A stretch of DNA of 64,000 bases from Myotis daubentonii (taxonomy: Eukaryota > Chordata > Mammalia > Chiroptera > Vespertilionidae). Under the pieces are notes generated by a model. The model searched no databases. It was not told the origin of the DNA and was given only the letters and a program-made list of their open reading frames with translations. Shown here one piece after another: positions 54,899 through 64,000 of this stretch. Made by a program: the position numbers and the translations under genes. The stretch covers positions 106,914,671 to 106,978,670 of the forward strand of contig NC_081844.1 of assembly GCF_963259705.1 (NCBI RefSeq), written 5' to 3'. Position 1 is the stretch's first letter. Each line of letters begins with the position of its first letter.

Positions 54899-56305
54899 AT
54901 AGAGTTTATCTTTATAAAATATGTTACATGTTAACAAGTAATGGGTTTGTTATTGTTCTTGAATGAATGAATATTTATATAATCCTTCAGGTTTAGTTTC
55001 TTACATGCTAGAGAGTTTCTTATATGCTCTGGGGCCCTCAATAACTTTTAAGTGTGTCAAGTTGTCTGAAGAGCAAAGATTGTGAGAGCTGCTGGCTCAT
55101 GGCCTGGCACATAGTAGGTGCTCATTAAATAGGTGTGGTGTCCAGGCCTTCAGGGGTGAGGCCAGGCCAGGTTGCCTGGCCCCGATGTCACCCAGTTTCT
55201 CTGTTCTTCGAAGGGCAGTGCTGGGTCTGCCTGGCGCTCCCTCCGATGACTCTGAGCAGGGGCTGGACCGGTGACCTTGGAGCTCCTTGAGGGTGAGCCC
55301 TGCCGCCTGGTTTATGCTAAGTAGGCCCTCCCTCCCGTGAGCCCTCGCACCCACATCCCGCGTCGAGTCGCCTCTGCACGCTGCAGGTTCTCGTCCCATT
55401 GCTTCCTGACGTTACCGCTGGGTCTCTGTAGGGTGGGATCTTGTGAGTTGCCGAGACAGTGATTTGCAAGAAATCTAAGGAATGCCAGGGGCCCAGCCTG
55501 GGCCGATCTCGGCTTTTTATAAAGACGGGCCATTTCTGCGTAGAGCAAAGGGGCCATTTCTGCGGAGAGCAAAGGCCGACCACTCACACCGGGCCTCCGC
55601 CTGGCTCGGAAGGATCCCTTAGACAGCAGCAGTGGCAGATCCGGAAGCCGCAGAGCTGGCCGCTGTCTGTGCTCAGAGGCAGATAGAGGTGGGGGCGCGG
55701 TGACCTTCCCTGACCCCGTAACCCAGTCTCCCCGTCCTTCCGTCCTTCCTCTCTCCGCCCTCGGCCTGTGGAGCGCATCTCCCGGCGGCCTGTGTGCCCG
55801 TCTGTCATCAGAGCCGCGGCCACGGTACACTTGAGCCAGGAATGGGCCAGGAACAGAGCTAATTAGCTGGTGCACTCAGAGCACAGCAACCCGGCAGCTC
55901 AGGGCCGCTGGCTGGTGAGGTTGCGGTGACCTGGGGCCACGGGGACTCTGTGAGGGGCCCACACCTGGGCTGCCTTCGCTGGGGTCTCTGTGGGAAGAGG
56001 CCGCAGGGGACAGCAGTCCCAGGTGGAGGGCCCAGGCAGCAGGCCCCGAGGCAGATGGGGCCCTGGGGAGTGGGCTCGGCGCCACACCTGTGAGGGCCCA
56101 CGGGACAGGACCAGCAGGAGACGCTGGGCTGTGGGCAGCTGCCACAGGCCTCGGCCAGGCTCCCTGCGCGCTCAGAGCTGGGCCCCGGCAGAGCTGTCCT
56201 GCAGGAGGTGCGGGGTCTCAGTGTTGCTTCTGCACAGTGGCCAGTCCCTGCTTGTCCGCTGCCTCCTGGGGGCCAAGGGGGGGCACAGAACTAAGGCCAT
56301 CAGTG
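54899..56305. other. Intergenic, no gene seen
   Basis: Contains a duplicated AAGGGGCCATTTCTGCGGAG-like unit at about 55527-55571. A MIR/L2-like tail (GGCACATAGTAGGTGCTCAT) is at about 55104-55123. No exon recognised. Confidence 0.5.
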
Positions 56306-56533
56306 CCTCGGGGGTAATATTGATTTCTAGAGAGAGTGGAGGGGAGGGAAGAGAAGGAGGGGAGAGAAACATTGATGGGAGAGAGACACATGAATTGGTT
56401 GCCTCCCGCACGCACTCCCACTGAGGCTGGGGCTCGAACCTGCAACTGAGGTATGTGCCCTTGACTGGGAATCGAACCCGAGACCCTTCAGTCACTCAGG
56501 CTGATGCTCTAACCTCTGAGCTAAACCAGCCAG
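56306..56533 (-). mobile_element. Ves SINE, antisense
   Basis: On the minus strand it starts GCCCTGGCTGGTTTAGCTCA, with B box GGTTCGATTCCCAGTCAAGG. GGCCATCAGT/GGCCATACAGT may be a decayed target duplication. Confidence 0.85.
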
Positions 56534-57035
56534 GGCCATACAGTTCTTCTCAGTCTACTGTCATTCCCGGAGAAGGACTTAGTGAGCGCCCCCAGCAGCC
56601 AACACTCCTAGGGGCAGAGGGCGGAGGGCCGGGGCCTGGTGCCCCTGGGCAAAGGGCAGAGGCGGTGGGAGGCGGTCTGAGGAAGTGTGGGGCGGGGCGG
56701 AGGCAGGTGAGTCGCAGCCTGCGGGGAGCTGGAAACGCAGTGAGGGTTGTTTCAAAGGAAATCAAGGGAAACGCACTCAGTGCCTCCCTGCTGGATGCGT
56801 GTGGGTGAAAGGATGAGTAAATAAGTGAGACTGTGTATGGAATTCAATCTACGGAAAGCATAGAATTGCCCTGGGGAGGAGGGTTAACATGTGGCTGGGC
56901 TTAGGGTCAGGTTTTGACTGGGACGGTTTCCCAAAGGGTGTGGGACACAGCAGTCCCTACGATTTTCTTCGTGGGGACTCAGGTCGTGCGTGAAAGAAAG
57001 CATCTCTCATCCCGGGCTGCTCTCTATCCCGAGTC
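56534..57035. other. Intergenic, no gene seen
   Basis: Unique GC-rich DNA. No feature recognised. Confidence 0.5.
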
Positions 57036-57246
57036 CAGTGGACCCTGAACAGCTCAGAGCTTAGGGCCGCGGACCCCGCGCCCTTGAAATCCGTGTGTAG
57101 CTACCGTCGGCCCTCTGCCTCCGCGGGTCCCCAACCTCAGATCCAAAACGCCGCCGCCCCTGGAGCACCACGGTGTGCACGTGCGAAAGTCCACGTATTT
57201 GTGGGTTTTTTCCACTTTAAACCTGTGTCGTTCAAGGGTCAACCAG
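57036..57246. mobile_element. Tigger-type (TcMar) DNA transposon fossil
   Basis: It starts CAGTGGACCCTGAACAGCTC and ends GTTCAAGGGTCAACCAG. These are inverted ends of the CAGTTGACCCTTGAAC type. The middle contains ACCGTCGGCCCTCTGCCTCC, as in Tigger-derived MITEs. Confidence 0.75.
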
Positions 57247-58106
57247 ACATCAAGGGGAGAGTCTCGGCTGGTGTTAGGGTGTCCCTGCTGCCTCCCCATT
57301 TCCCAACAGAAAAGAGTGGCTGCCGCTCAGCGCCCCCGCAGCGGCCTGGCAGGTACGAGCAGCATTATTTGCTTCCTGTGTTCTTATTTTCCTGGCAGCC
57401 GTCTGTTACAGCGAGAAAAGTCTACTTTCCAGTTACCCTCGTGAGAGAAAGATGCTTCACAGGAATCGTATGAATGAAAACGAGCGAGTTGACTTAGAGA
57501 GACACGTGGAATAAGGACGAGCGCTGGCTCTCGGTGGACTCAGCGAACGGTGGGGCTTAGGAGCGAGTCATCTGGGACGCGCTGGTGGAGGGAGCGGACA
57601 GGAAGTGGGAGGAAGCCCCCCGCCACATGGTTAGCCACAGGGAAGGCCCCTACCTCCCGTCTCTGCGTGGCTCTGATTAACACGCCTTTCTCCTCCTCGC
57701 TCCAGGGCCAGCTCCTTCACGGTCTTCCCCAGCCCTCCCCAGGGAACAGTCACCTCGCGCCTTGCCCTGTTCCCATAGTCCTTTGGGGCCGGAAGGCTTT
57801 TCTGTTCTGTTAGAGGGGTGCACACCAAATGCCAGTCATGGGTGCCTGGGCCAGCACAGAGAACGCAGTAGGTGCTCAATAAATGTCCACTCTGAACCCA
57901 CACCTCCCTGAGCCATGGCCAGGCGGTAAGTGTGTGCCTCGACCCAGGGCAACAGCCAGAGGTGGACACTGTGGCCGACTGCTGTGGAGGGAGCCCCCTG
58001 CGGCTGCGGGCGCCAACGTGCAGGGATGGGGGTGGGAGGAGAGAATCCTTGGGGCGGTACTGAACTCCTGGGTCCAGACTGTTCTCTGAGTTACTGAGTA
58101 TCCACC
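57247..58106. other. Intergenic, no gene seen
   Basis: Unique DNA with a MIR/L2-like tail AGTAGGTGCTCAATAAATG near 57868-57886. No exon recognised. Confidence 0.5.
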
Positions 58107-58211
58107 TCATCTGGGGATGCCATACAGGTCGGCCAGTTAAACTTGAACATTCGGTAAACAATGAGTATTTTTAGGATAAGTATGACTCATGCAATATTCA
58201 CAACATACCTG

Positions 58212-58425
58212 TCCTCTATTATATAAAAGCCAAGTGACCAGAATGACTGGAAGGACTGGTTGCTATGACACACACTGTGGCCGGCCAACTGGTCTGATCA
58301 GGGGTGGGGCTGGCCAGCCAACCTCCTGCAGCCCCTCCCCCTGGCTGGCCCCACCTCAATTGGCCCCAATTGGGGTGTGCTGGCCGGACCCGACCCGTGC
58401 ACAAATTCATGCACTGGGCCTCTAG
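58212..58425 (+). mobile_element. HeliBat-type Helitron, copy 1 of a tandem pair
   Basis: It starts TCCTCTATTATATAAAAGCC and ends with the hairpin GTGCA/TGCAC followed by CTGGGCCTCTAG. 214 bp, non-coding. The next Helitron begins at the following base. Confidence 0.88.
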
Positions 58426-58606
58426 TATATAATAAAAGGCTAATATGCACATTGTTCCCTCAACTGGGAGTTCGACTGGGAGTTCGACCAGGGGGTGGGG
58501 CAGGCCGGCCAACCACCCATGACCCCTCCCCCTAGCCGGCCCTGCCCCCAGTCAGCCCCCCACATCGGGGCAGGCCAGCCAGACCCCACTGGTGCACGAA
58601 TTCTAG
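58426..58606 (+). mobile_element. HeliBat-type Helitron, copy 2 of a tandem pair
   Basis: It begins TATATAATAAAAGGCTAATA, lacking the first bases (TCC) of a full 5' end, and ends GGTGCACGAATTCTAG without the full hairpin. 181 bp. It shares GGCCAGCC-rich text with copy 1. The repeated unit GGGAGTTCGACTGGGAGTTC is inside. Confidence 0.85.
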
Positions 58607-58670
58607 TACTAAATAATTAATTGTTATTCATCTGAAATTCAAATTTACATCTTGAATTTTTACTTGCTAA

Positions 58671-60237
58671 GCCTGGAGCCCTGACCTCACCCCTCCTTTG
58701 GGAGTAAGCCAGCCGGTCGGGCCTCACAACTTCGAGGATCTTATGTCAGCAGACAGTTGAGAAGTGACTCAGGCTGCCCGGGGTCACAAGGCTAGCAAGT
58801 CATCAGGATTAGAACTTGATCTGTGACTCAGGACCCTGTGGTGACTCCTCCAAGGGGAGCGGCCGGGCAGGGCCGAGAAGAGGAGAGGGATTGGAAGCGC
58901 ATGGACAGAAGAGGGAGCAGGGAAGAGAGTGAGGAGAGAAGGGGGTTGGGCCTTGGAGCTTTGCTGACTGAGAAATGACATTCATTTTCAATTTGTTAAA
59001 TATTTATCCACTACCTACCAGGTCCAAGGCACTGTGCTTGTTTCTCTGGTATCTGAAGTGGGCTGATCGTCATTGTTTATCCTGTCCATTTCACAGGATG
59101 GAAGAGCGAGGCCACAGGTCTGGGAGGCTCAGGAACCAGGGTTTCCCCAGGCCCCCTGACCTGAGCTCCAGGCCCCGCCCTGCCAGTCGCATGGAGACCG
59201 CCCTGCTGCAGTGCTTGCTGCACGTTCAGACCCAGCCCCCGCCCCTCTCTAAGCAAAGCGATGCAAATGGAATTGCTAGGGCATGCTCACTTTGCATCCG
59301 CCGGCAGGTGCACTGCTGCGGCAGATCTGGTTTCACCCCATGTCCTGTGCCTGCACCTGGCCACAGCCCTCCTCGGGGTCCCTGGTGCAGATGTCCGGCC
59401 ACGTCCCCTCTCTGTGTTGTGGGCTGAAGGGTGCTGGGGGAGGCGGACAGGGGCTCAGGGCCTCAGCAAAGCCGGAAGTTGGATTCAGGCCTCTGATGCC
59501 ATGGTGATGGTTACTATAGTAACGCAGCTCTGCATGCCTACCAGGATCTGTTGTGGTTTTCATAGATTAGAGCCAGCAGAGAAAGGTCGTGGGCAGAACC
59601 CTGTGAGGGTGAGGGCCACGGCTTATCTGGGGGGGCTGCCCCACCCATTCCCCACCTTCCTCTCCTGCCCCTTCCCCTCCCGTCCCCTCTCCTTATGCAG
59701 CGCAGTGCTGGCTTCTTCACTTGGCTGCTTCCTCCTTGTCCGCCCAGCCTCGTCCCCATGCTTTCTTTCCTTCAGGAAATGCTTCTCAGTGTCCGCTCGG
59801 TACAGGACACTCTGCTGGCCCCTGGGGGCCACGACGGGGCCTGTTCTCAGGGCGCTGCATCTCAGGGAGAGACGCGGGCTTGAAGGAAGCAGCCACGGAG
59901 GGGGAGGGAAGCTGCGTGTGAGGAGTGACGTGTGTCCCCTGAGCCCTCTGGCCGCCCTCGCCGGCACTGTCTGGTCCCTGAATGGCAGCACTGATGACAT
60001 CATGTCACAGCCCCTTCTCACCCTCACTGCTTCCTCCTAGAAGGCAGGCGCAAAGTCCATTTGTCTCTGTCCCCAGTGTCTGGTGCACAACGAGGACTTG
60101 ATGAGGCAGGCAATGTCGCAGGCGGCCGTGCATATCCCTGCTACATGGACTCCCTGATATAAGTGGGACTCCATCTCATTGGATCACATTAGGGATCGAG
60201 GATCCAAGCGCAGCCAGGCCAGGTGACTGCTTCAAGT
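58671..60237. other. Intergenic, no gene seen
   Basis: Mixed composition with overlapping frames. The plus frame at 59261-60040 has no recognisable domain and is overlapped on both strands. A perfect X-box-like palindrome is at 59510-59523. Confidence 0.5.
59510..59523. promoter_or_regulatory. RFX-like palindrome
   Basis: GTTACTATAGTAAC is a perfect 14-bp palindrome with X-box half-sites (GTTAC/GTAAC). No gene start is adjacent. Confidence 0.35.
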
Positions 60238-60340
60238 CCCACAGCCATGCGCAAGGTAGGGCTGAACTTCTCCCACAACCATGCGCACAGTAGGGCTGAG
60301 ATTCTCCCACAGCCAGTGCGCACGGTAGGGCTGAGATTTG
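60238..60340. repeat. Three-copy 34-bp tandem repeat
   Basis: Units start at 60238, 60272 and 60306; each begins CCCACARCC and contains GTAGGGCTGA. They seem to have grown out of a MIR (a GATTTGAACCCAGTCTG end follows). Confidence 0.88.
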
Positions 60341-60369
60341 AACCCAGTCTGCCCACTCCATGCCCCTTT

Positions 60370-60545
60370 GATAAAATGTGGTGATGGCTTCACGGAGGTA
60401 TAATTTACTTTCCATACAATCTACCCTTTTACGGTGCCCATGTTAACGATCTTTTAATTTTTTAACAGAGTTGTGCAAACATCAGAACAATGGGTTTTCG
60501 AACATTTGAGTCACACAACCCCCCCCTCCCCCCAAACAACAGAAA
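60370..60545 (-). mobile_element. Ancient L1 3'-end fragment
   Basis: AGGTATAATTTACTTTCCAT, ACAATCTACCCTTTTACGGT and AGAGTTGTGCAAACATCAGA match the antisense L1M 3' end. Confidence 0.65.
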
Positions 60546-63077
60546 TTTCTCCAGCCGAGGCCCCCAACCTCGGCCGCGTGGGAGGGCTTGGCGGTCAGGA
60601 GTGGGCTCAGCTGGCCGAGCTGTAAACCCAGGGCTGCGGGGGTCCGCCTTTCTCTGGACACATCAATCGCGAGCTTTTGCTTGTTGGCATTTTAAGTGCA
60701 CACGCCTGGCTTCTCTGAATGAAGACCCGATTCTCCACAGAAAACCTCCACACAACCTACGGACGAATAACTCGAATTCCCGGAGAGCCTGCGCGGCCTT
60801 TCCCGGCCGGAATGCGGGACACGTCCCCGCGGCGGCTCACAGTGTCTGGAATGCCCGGCCCGGTTTCCAAGCCTGGGATTCCGGAAGCCGTGCTTTGTGC
60901 CACGTGCTGGCACAGACGGGGCTGCAGTCAGGGGAACCCGGGCTCTTTGAACCCCAGGACCACTCTGCTCTCCCCTCCAGGAAGGGCCTGTGCTGTCCAG
61001 TGAGCCCGTAGGCCCAGTTCGCTCAGCCCCAGAGCCAGTGGTGGAGCAGGTGAGCAAAACTGGTCACCTTCTTCTTAGGGCCGGGGCTCCATTGTTGCAG
61101 ACGTTCACCTCCTTCTCCCACTCCTTTCGGTGGCCGGTGGAACCCGCAAAGCATTTCAAGTTGCTTTTTGGGTCCTCTCCAGGGTCTTTGGGAGGCCAGA
61201 GACCTGGCTTGGAGGCTGCTGAGCCAGGAGTAACTTCCACACAACTGTCCCGCCGCGGGGACAGGCCCTGCCCCGGGCACCCACCCAGCCCTTCCTCCTC
61301 GCTCAGGCTAATATGTTCTAACATGTTTGTTTTTCTAAAATTGGGTCACACCGTATAAATCTCTCTATAGTTGCTTTTCTTATTTAACAACAGGGTAGAA
61401 CTCTCTTACCAACTGGTGTTACAGAGAATTGCTGGACTCACGGGCTCGGCATTCCCAGCGCAGATACGCTGTGGGGTGTCCACGGTGGGCCCCCTGGCTG
61501 TTGGGCATCCGTGGTTTGTCCCCGTGCCGGCGGGCGGCCACGGTGCGCCCACACGCTTTCCCTAGCATGCTGCTCCTGCCGCTCCCTCCGCTGACCTCTG
61601 GGCTCGCAGGAGTCAGCTTGTGTTGGTCCTTAAGCCTCTTGGTATCAGTGTAGCAGCCACTCTGCACTTAAACATCGCACAAGTCACTGCCAGGCGAGCG
61701 CGGAAGAACACGCAGGTGTTTCTATGAGACAGGACCTCCGTCCCGGAATCTCAGCTGCCGGAGGGCAAGGAACACGTGGTAATCTCTCCTGGGGCCCCTG
61801 TGCTTGAACTGTGCCGGCACGAGGGGTGCCCAGGAGGTGTTCCTTCCTTGTAAGTGGCATCTTAACAGAGCTTTTGCACAACTGTCTGTGGGATGAGGGA
61901 GGGGGTTTTTAAGGAGACAGGAGCCTGCAGCCGCTCAGGCGGGCGAGGTGGAGGAGACGCACAGTTACGGTCGCTGCAAAGCCGCGGGGCAGGAGGGTGG
62001 CGGGTGCCGTGTGGGCCTTGATCAGCGTAGCTGTTCCCATGATTCTGACATCCTCTGTGCCTTCGGAGCTCGGGCACCCGAGGTCACCTCATTACGGCTC
62101 TGCGAAGACAGCACCTCACAGGGCCCATCGATTTGCAACATCTGATCGGCTTTCCGAGTCAGAGCCACTGGCTCGTAAAACCAGGAAATGTCAGGGAGCT
62201 GTCAGGCCTGTTCCCCCCGCGGGCCTGTTAGCAGACTGCGCTTCGGCTAAGGAGGTTCTGTGTCTGCCGCGAAGATGCCAGGGCGGCCGTTCCTGAAACC
62301 CCGGATTTGGGAAGTTAGGAAGGGGCGGATTCAAAGTAGGAGCGCCCGGCCTCTGCTAGTTTTGTCTTGAGGCGCTGCCTTTCCTCCCACGGCCGGGTTC
62401 ATGCGACAGGACCTCACATCACACAGCCCTTGGACAGGAGAGGGTCAGACTCACAGCCACGCCCTGGGGTAGGTGTGTGGGCGGGGCCTCCTCCAGGAAA
62501 CATCCAGAACCTCTTTACCTGCCTCCCAGAAAGTGAACCCAGCCGGTCCCTCCACGATACCCTTGCTCCTCCCTGTTTATCCCTCACAACACGGAGGCAT
62601 CAGCATTTGCTGCATTGGGTCCGCCCGTCAGACCCTGAGCACCATAAGGATGGTGTGGGGTGTGGGGATTCTCTTGGGTAAGAAGTGAGGGAACGCTGAA
62701 CGCTACTCGCTTTAGCAAAACAGGGCGTTTGGTTGGCTCATCTGTCCCAAGCCGTCCCTGTCCGGGGCAAGATGGGTGCTGGCAGGTCCCCTGTGAGGCA
62801 AGCCTGCCCCCAGCAGCTCCGGGTGCCAGCTCCAGCCGGCATCTCTGTGAGAAGAGCCTTCCTTCCAGGAGAGGCAGCCAGTCCCCCAGGCTCATTCCCG
62901 ATGGCCCAGCCCGATCCGCCTGCCAATCCCCTGTGGCAAAACTGGTGCCACGGGGGCTTCTGCATTCCTCGTCCGTTTCCCATCGAGAACTGGGAGTTCC
63001 CCGATGACTAGAACCAACTCCGCCTGCCCAGGGCCCGGCTTAAGGCCTGGCACACAGTGAGTGCTTACCAGATGTGT
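60546..63077. other. Intergenic, no gene seen
   Basis: GC-rich at 60546-60990 and 61870-62350. L1-3'-end-like text may lie at 61310-61440. None of the frames shows a domain I recognise. Confidence 0.45.
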
Positions 63078-63107
63078 GAAATGAATGAATGAATGAATGA
63101 ATGAAAC
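63078..63107. repeat. (TGAA)n microsatellite
   Basis: Six to seven GAAT tetramers after a MIR-like tail (GGCACACAGTGAGTGCTTAC). Confidence 0.95.
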
Positions 63108-64000
63108 TAACATTGTTGAAGGTCTCCTGGGTACTAGTCATTGTGGAAATCCATTGGCAGAAAACTGTTTCCATAGTGGCTGCCACATGTGCCCCTGCCC
63201 GCCCTGCGTTTGTGGGAGAAGACCTCTGTCCCCATCGAAGGGCGGAGCTTTTACCGTGAGTCCTCATGGCTGGCCCGCACACCTGTTCTGATCAGTAGCA
63301 GGCGACAGAGGTGACGCTGGGTAACCTCTGGGCCTTCAGGGAGCCGCAGCTTCCCTCTTCTCCTCCCGGGACGCCCCTCCCGCCAGGCTGTGAGGAAGCA
63401 CGGGCAGCCAGGTGGCGAGGTGCATGGAGGGGAAGCCAGGTCCCAGCCGGTGGGCAGAGTTAACTGCATCATGGGAGGGAGGCCCTTCCAGACCTTCCAG
63501 CCATCCTGGGCCTCAGCTGGCGCCATGGGAAGCAGAAGAATCACCCAGGCAACCTACAAGATGGTGAAACATAATAATTAAAAAGAATAATGATGGTCAA
63601 ATTTCGCCCTTTTGTCAGCCCTGTGGAAACAGAGGCTCAGAGCCATTAAGTAATTTTCCTTCAATCACACGGTGATTTCCCCACCAGGAAGGAGGCCCCC
63701 CCCCCGCCCCCCATTTCCCCAGCTGCCTCGCTGGGATGGCTGGAGCCGGGGAAGGTGCGGACCACCCCGCCGGCTCCTGGGGCCCCACTGAGCCGTGGGC
63801 ATCCTTGGGCGTAGCAAAGCATGTGGGGGAACTGGGGTGCCCCTGGCTGGGGTGGCAGGTGTCAGCACCCCCAAACACATTATCTTCCCTCTGCTGGTTT
63901 GTTTCAGCAGCTCAGCCGCGCTGGTGGAGAGAGGCCCTGCGGTGAGCCCCGAGGCCGCTGGCCGGCACCAGGGGAGAAGCAGGCCGCGCCCCGTGCGGCC
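63108..64000. other. Intergenic, no gene seen
   Basis: Contains a MIR fragment at about 63605-63690 (antisense: GGAAACAGAGGCTCAGAGCC). A C-run lies at about 63697-63711. No exon recognised at the window edge. Confidence 0.5.

Larger units (their letters stand above)
58107..58670. mobile_element. Old palindromic repeat, split by two Helitrons
   Basis: The left arm has CCAGTTAAACTTGAACATTC and GATAAGTATGACTCATGC; the right arm has TTATTCATCTGAAATTCAAA. Together they are the two halves of the old repeat also seen at 25575-25690. The Helitrons at 58212-58606 sit in its middle. Confidence 0.65.

Noticed and set aside
59261..60040. 259-codon plus frame
   Set aside because: No recognisable domain or splice context; the minus strand is open over the same stretch.

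Overview
The window looks like nuclear DNA from a vespertilionid bat. The evidence is the repeat content: eleven copies of a tRNA-derived SINE with the Ves layout (A-box and B-box-like tRNA head, CT-rich body, short A-rich tail), six Helitron copies with HeliBat-type ends (5' TC followed by an A/T-rich start and a tATGCAAAT-like block; 3' short hairpin followed by CTAG), and hAT elements with perfect 8-bp target duplications. This mix of Ves SINEs with recent rolling-circle and hAT transposons is the known signature of vesper bats. The DNA is GC- and CpG-rich with many G runs and minisatellites.

Only one protein-coding gene can be supported: BOD1 (biorientation of chromosomes in cell division 1), on the minus strand. 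Its three coding exons lie at 41129-41353, 39015-39139 and 36892-37087. They join in phase into a 181-residue protein. A CpG-island promoter (about 40650-41770) carries a CRE palindrome and two oppositely oriented ZNF143/SBS-like motifs. A poly(A) signal candidate is at 35291-35296.

Layout: 1-35.2 kb is intergenic DNA downstream of BOD1. It holds a long-palindrome hAT element (2541-2762), a 520-bp C/G-only pentamer array (6122-6643), a chimeric retroposed segment with an 18-bp target duplication (9180-9621), MER20- and Tigger-like fossils, a hAT element (17785-17998), L1 and MIR fossils, and a 1.57-kb minisatellite of 17-bp units (29815-31390) that is open in all six frames. 35.2-41.8 kb is BOD1. 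41.8-64 kb is intergenic DNA upstream of BOD1, with more Ves SINEs, a 365-bp Helitron and two Helitrons joined head to tail inside an older repeat (58212-58606).

Nearly all long reading frames in the window are by-products of tandem repeats or GC-rich DNA. The most interesting signal is that both full-length Helitrons (32487-32845 and 50313-50677) carry the same perfect inverted repeat, and each arm is a good CTCF-type motif. These elements may therefore have spread ready-made convergent CTCF site pairs. Family names come from memory of consensus sequences, not from a database search; edges of old repeats are approximate.
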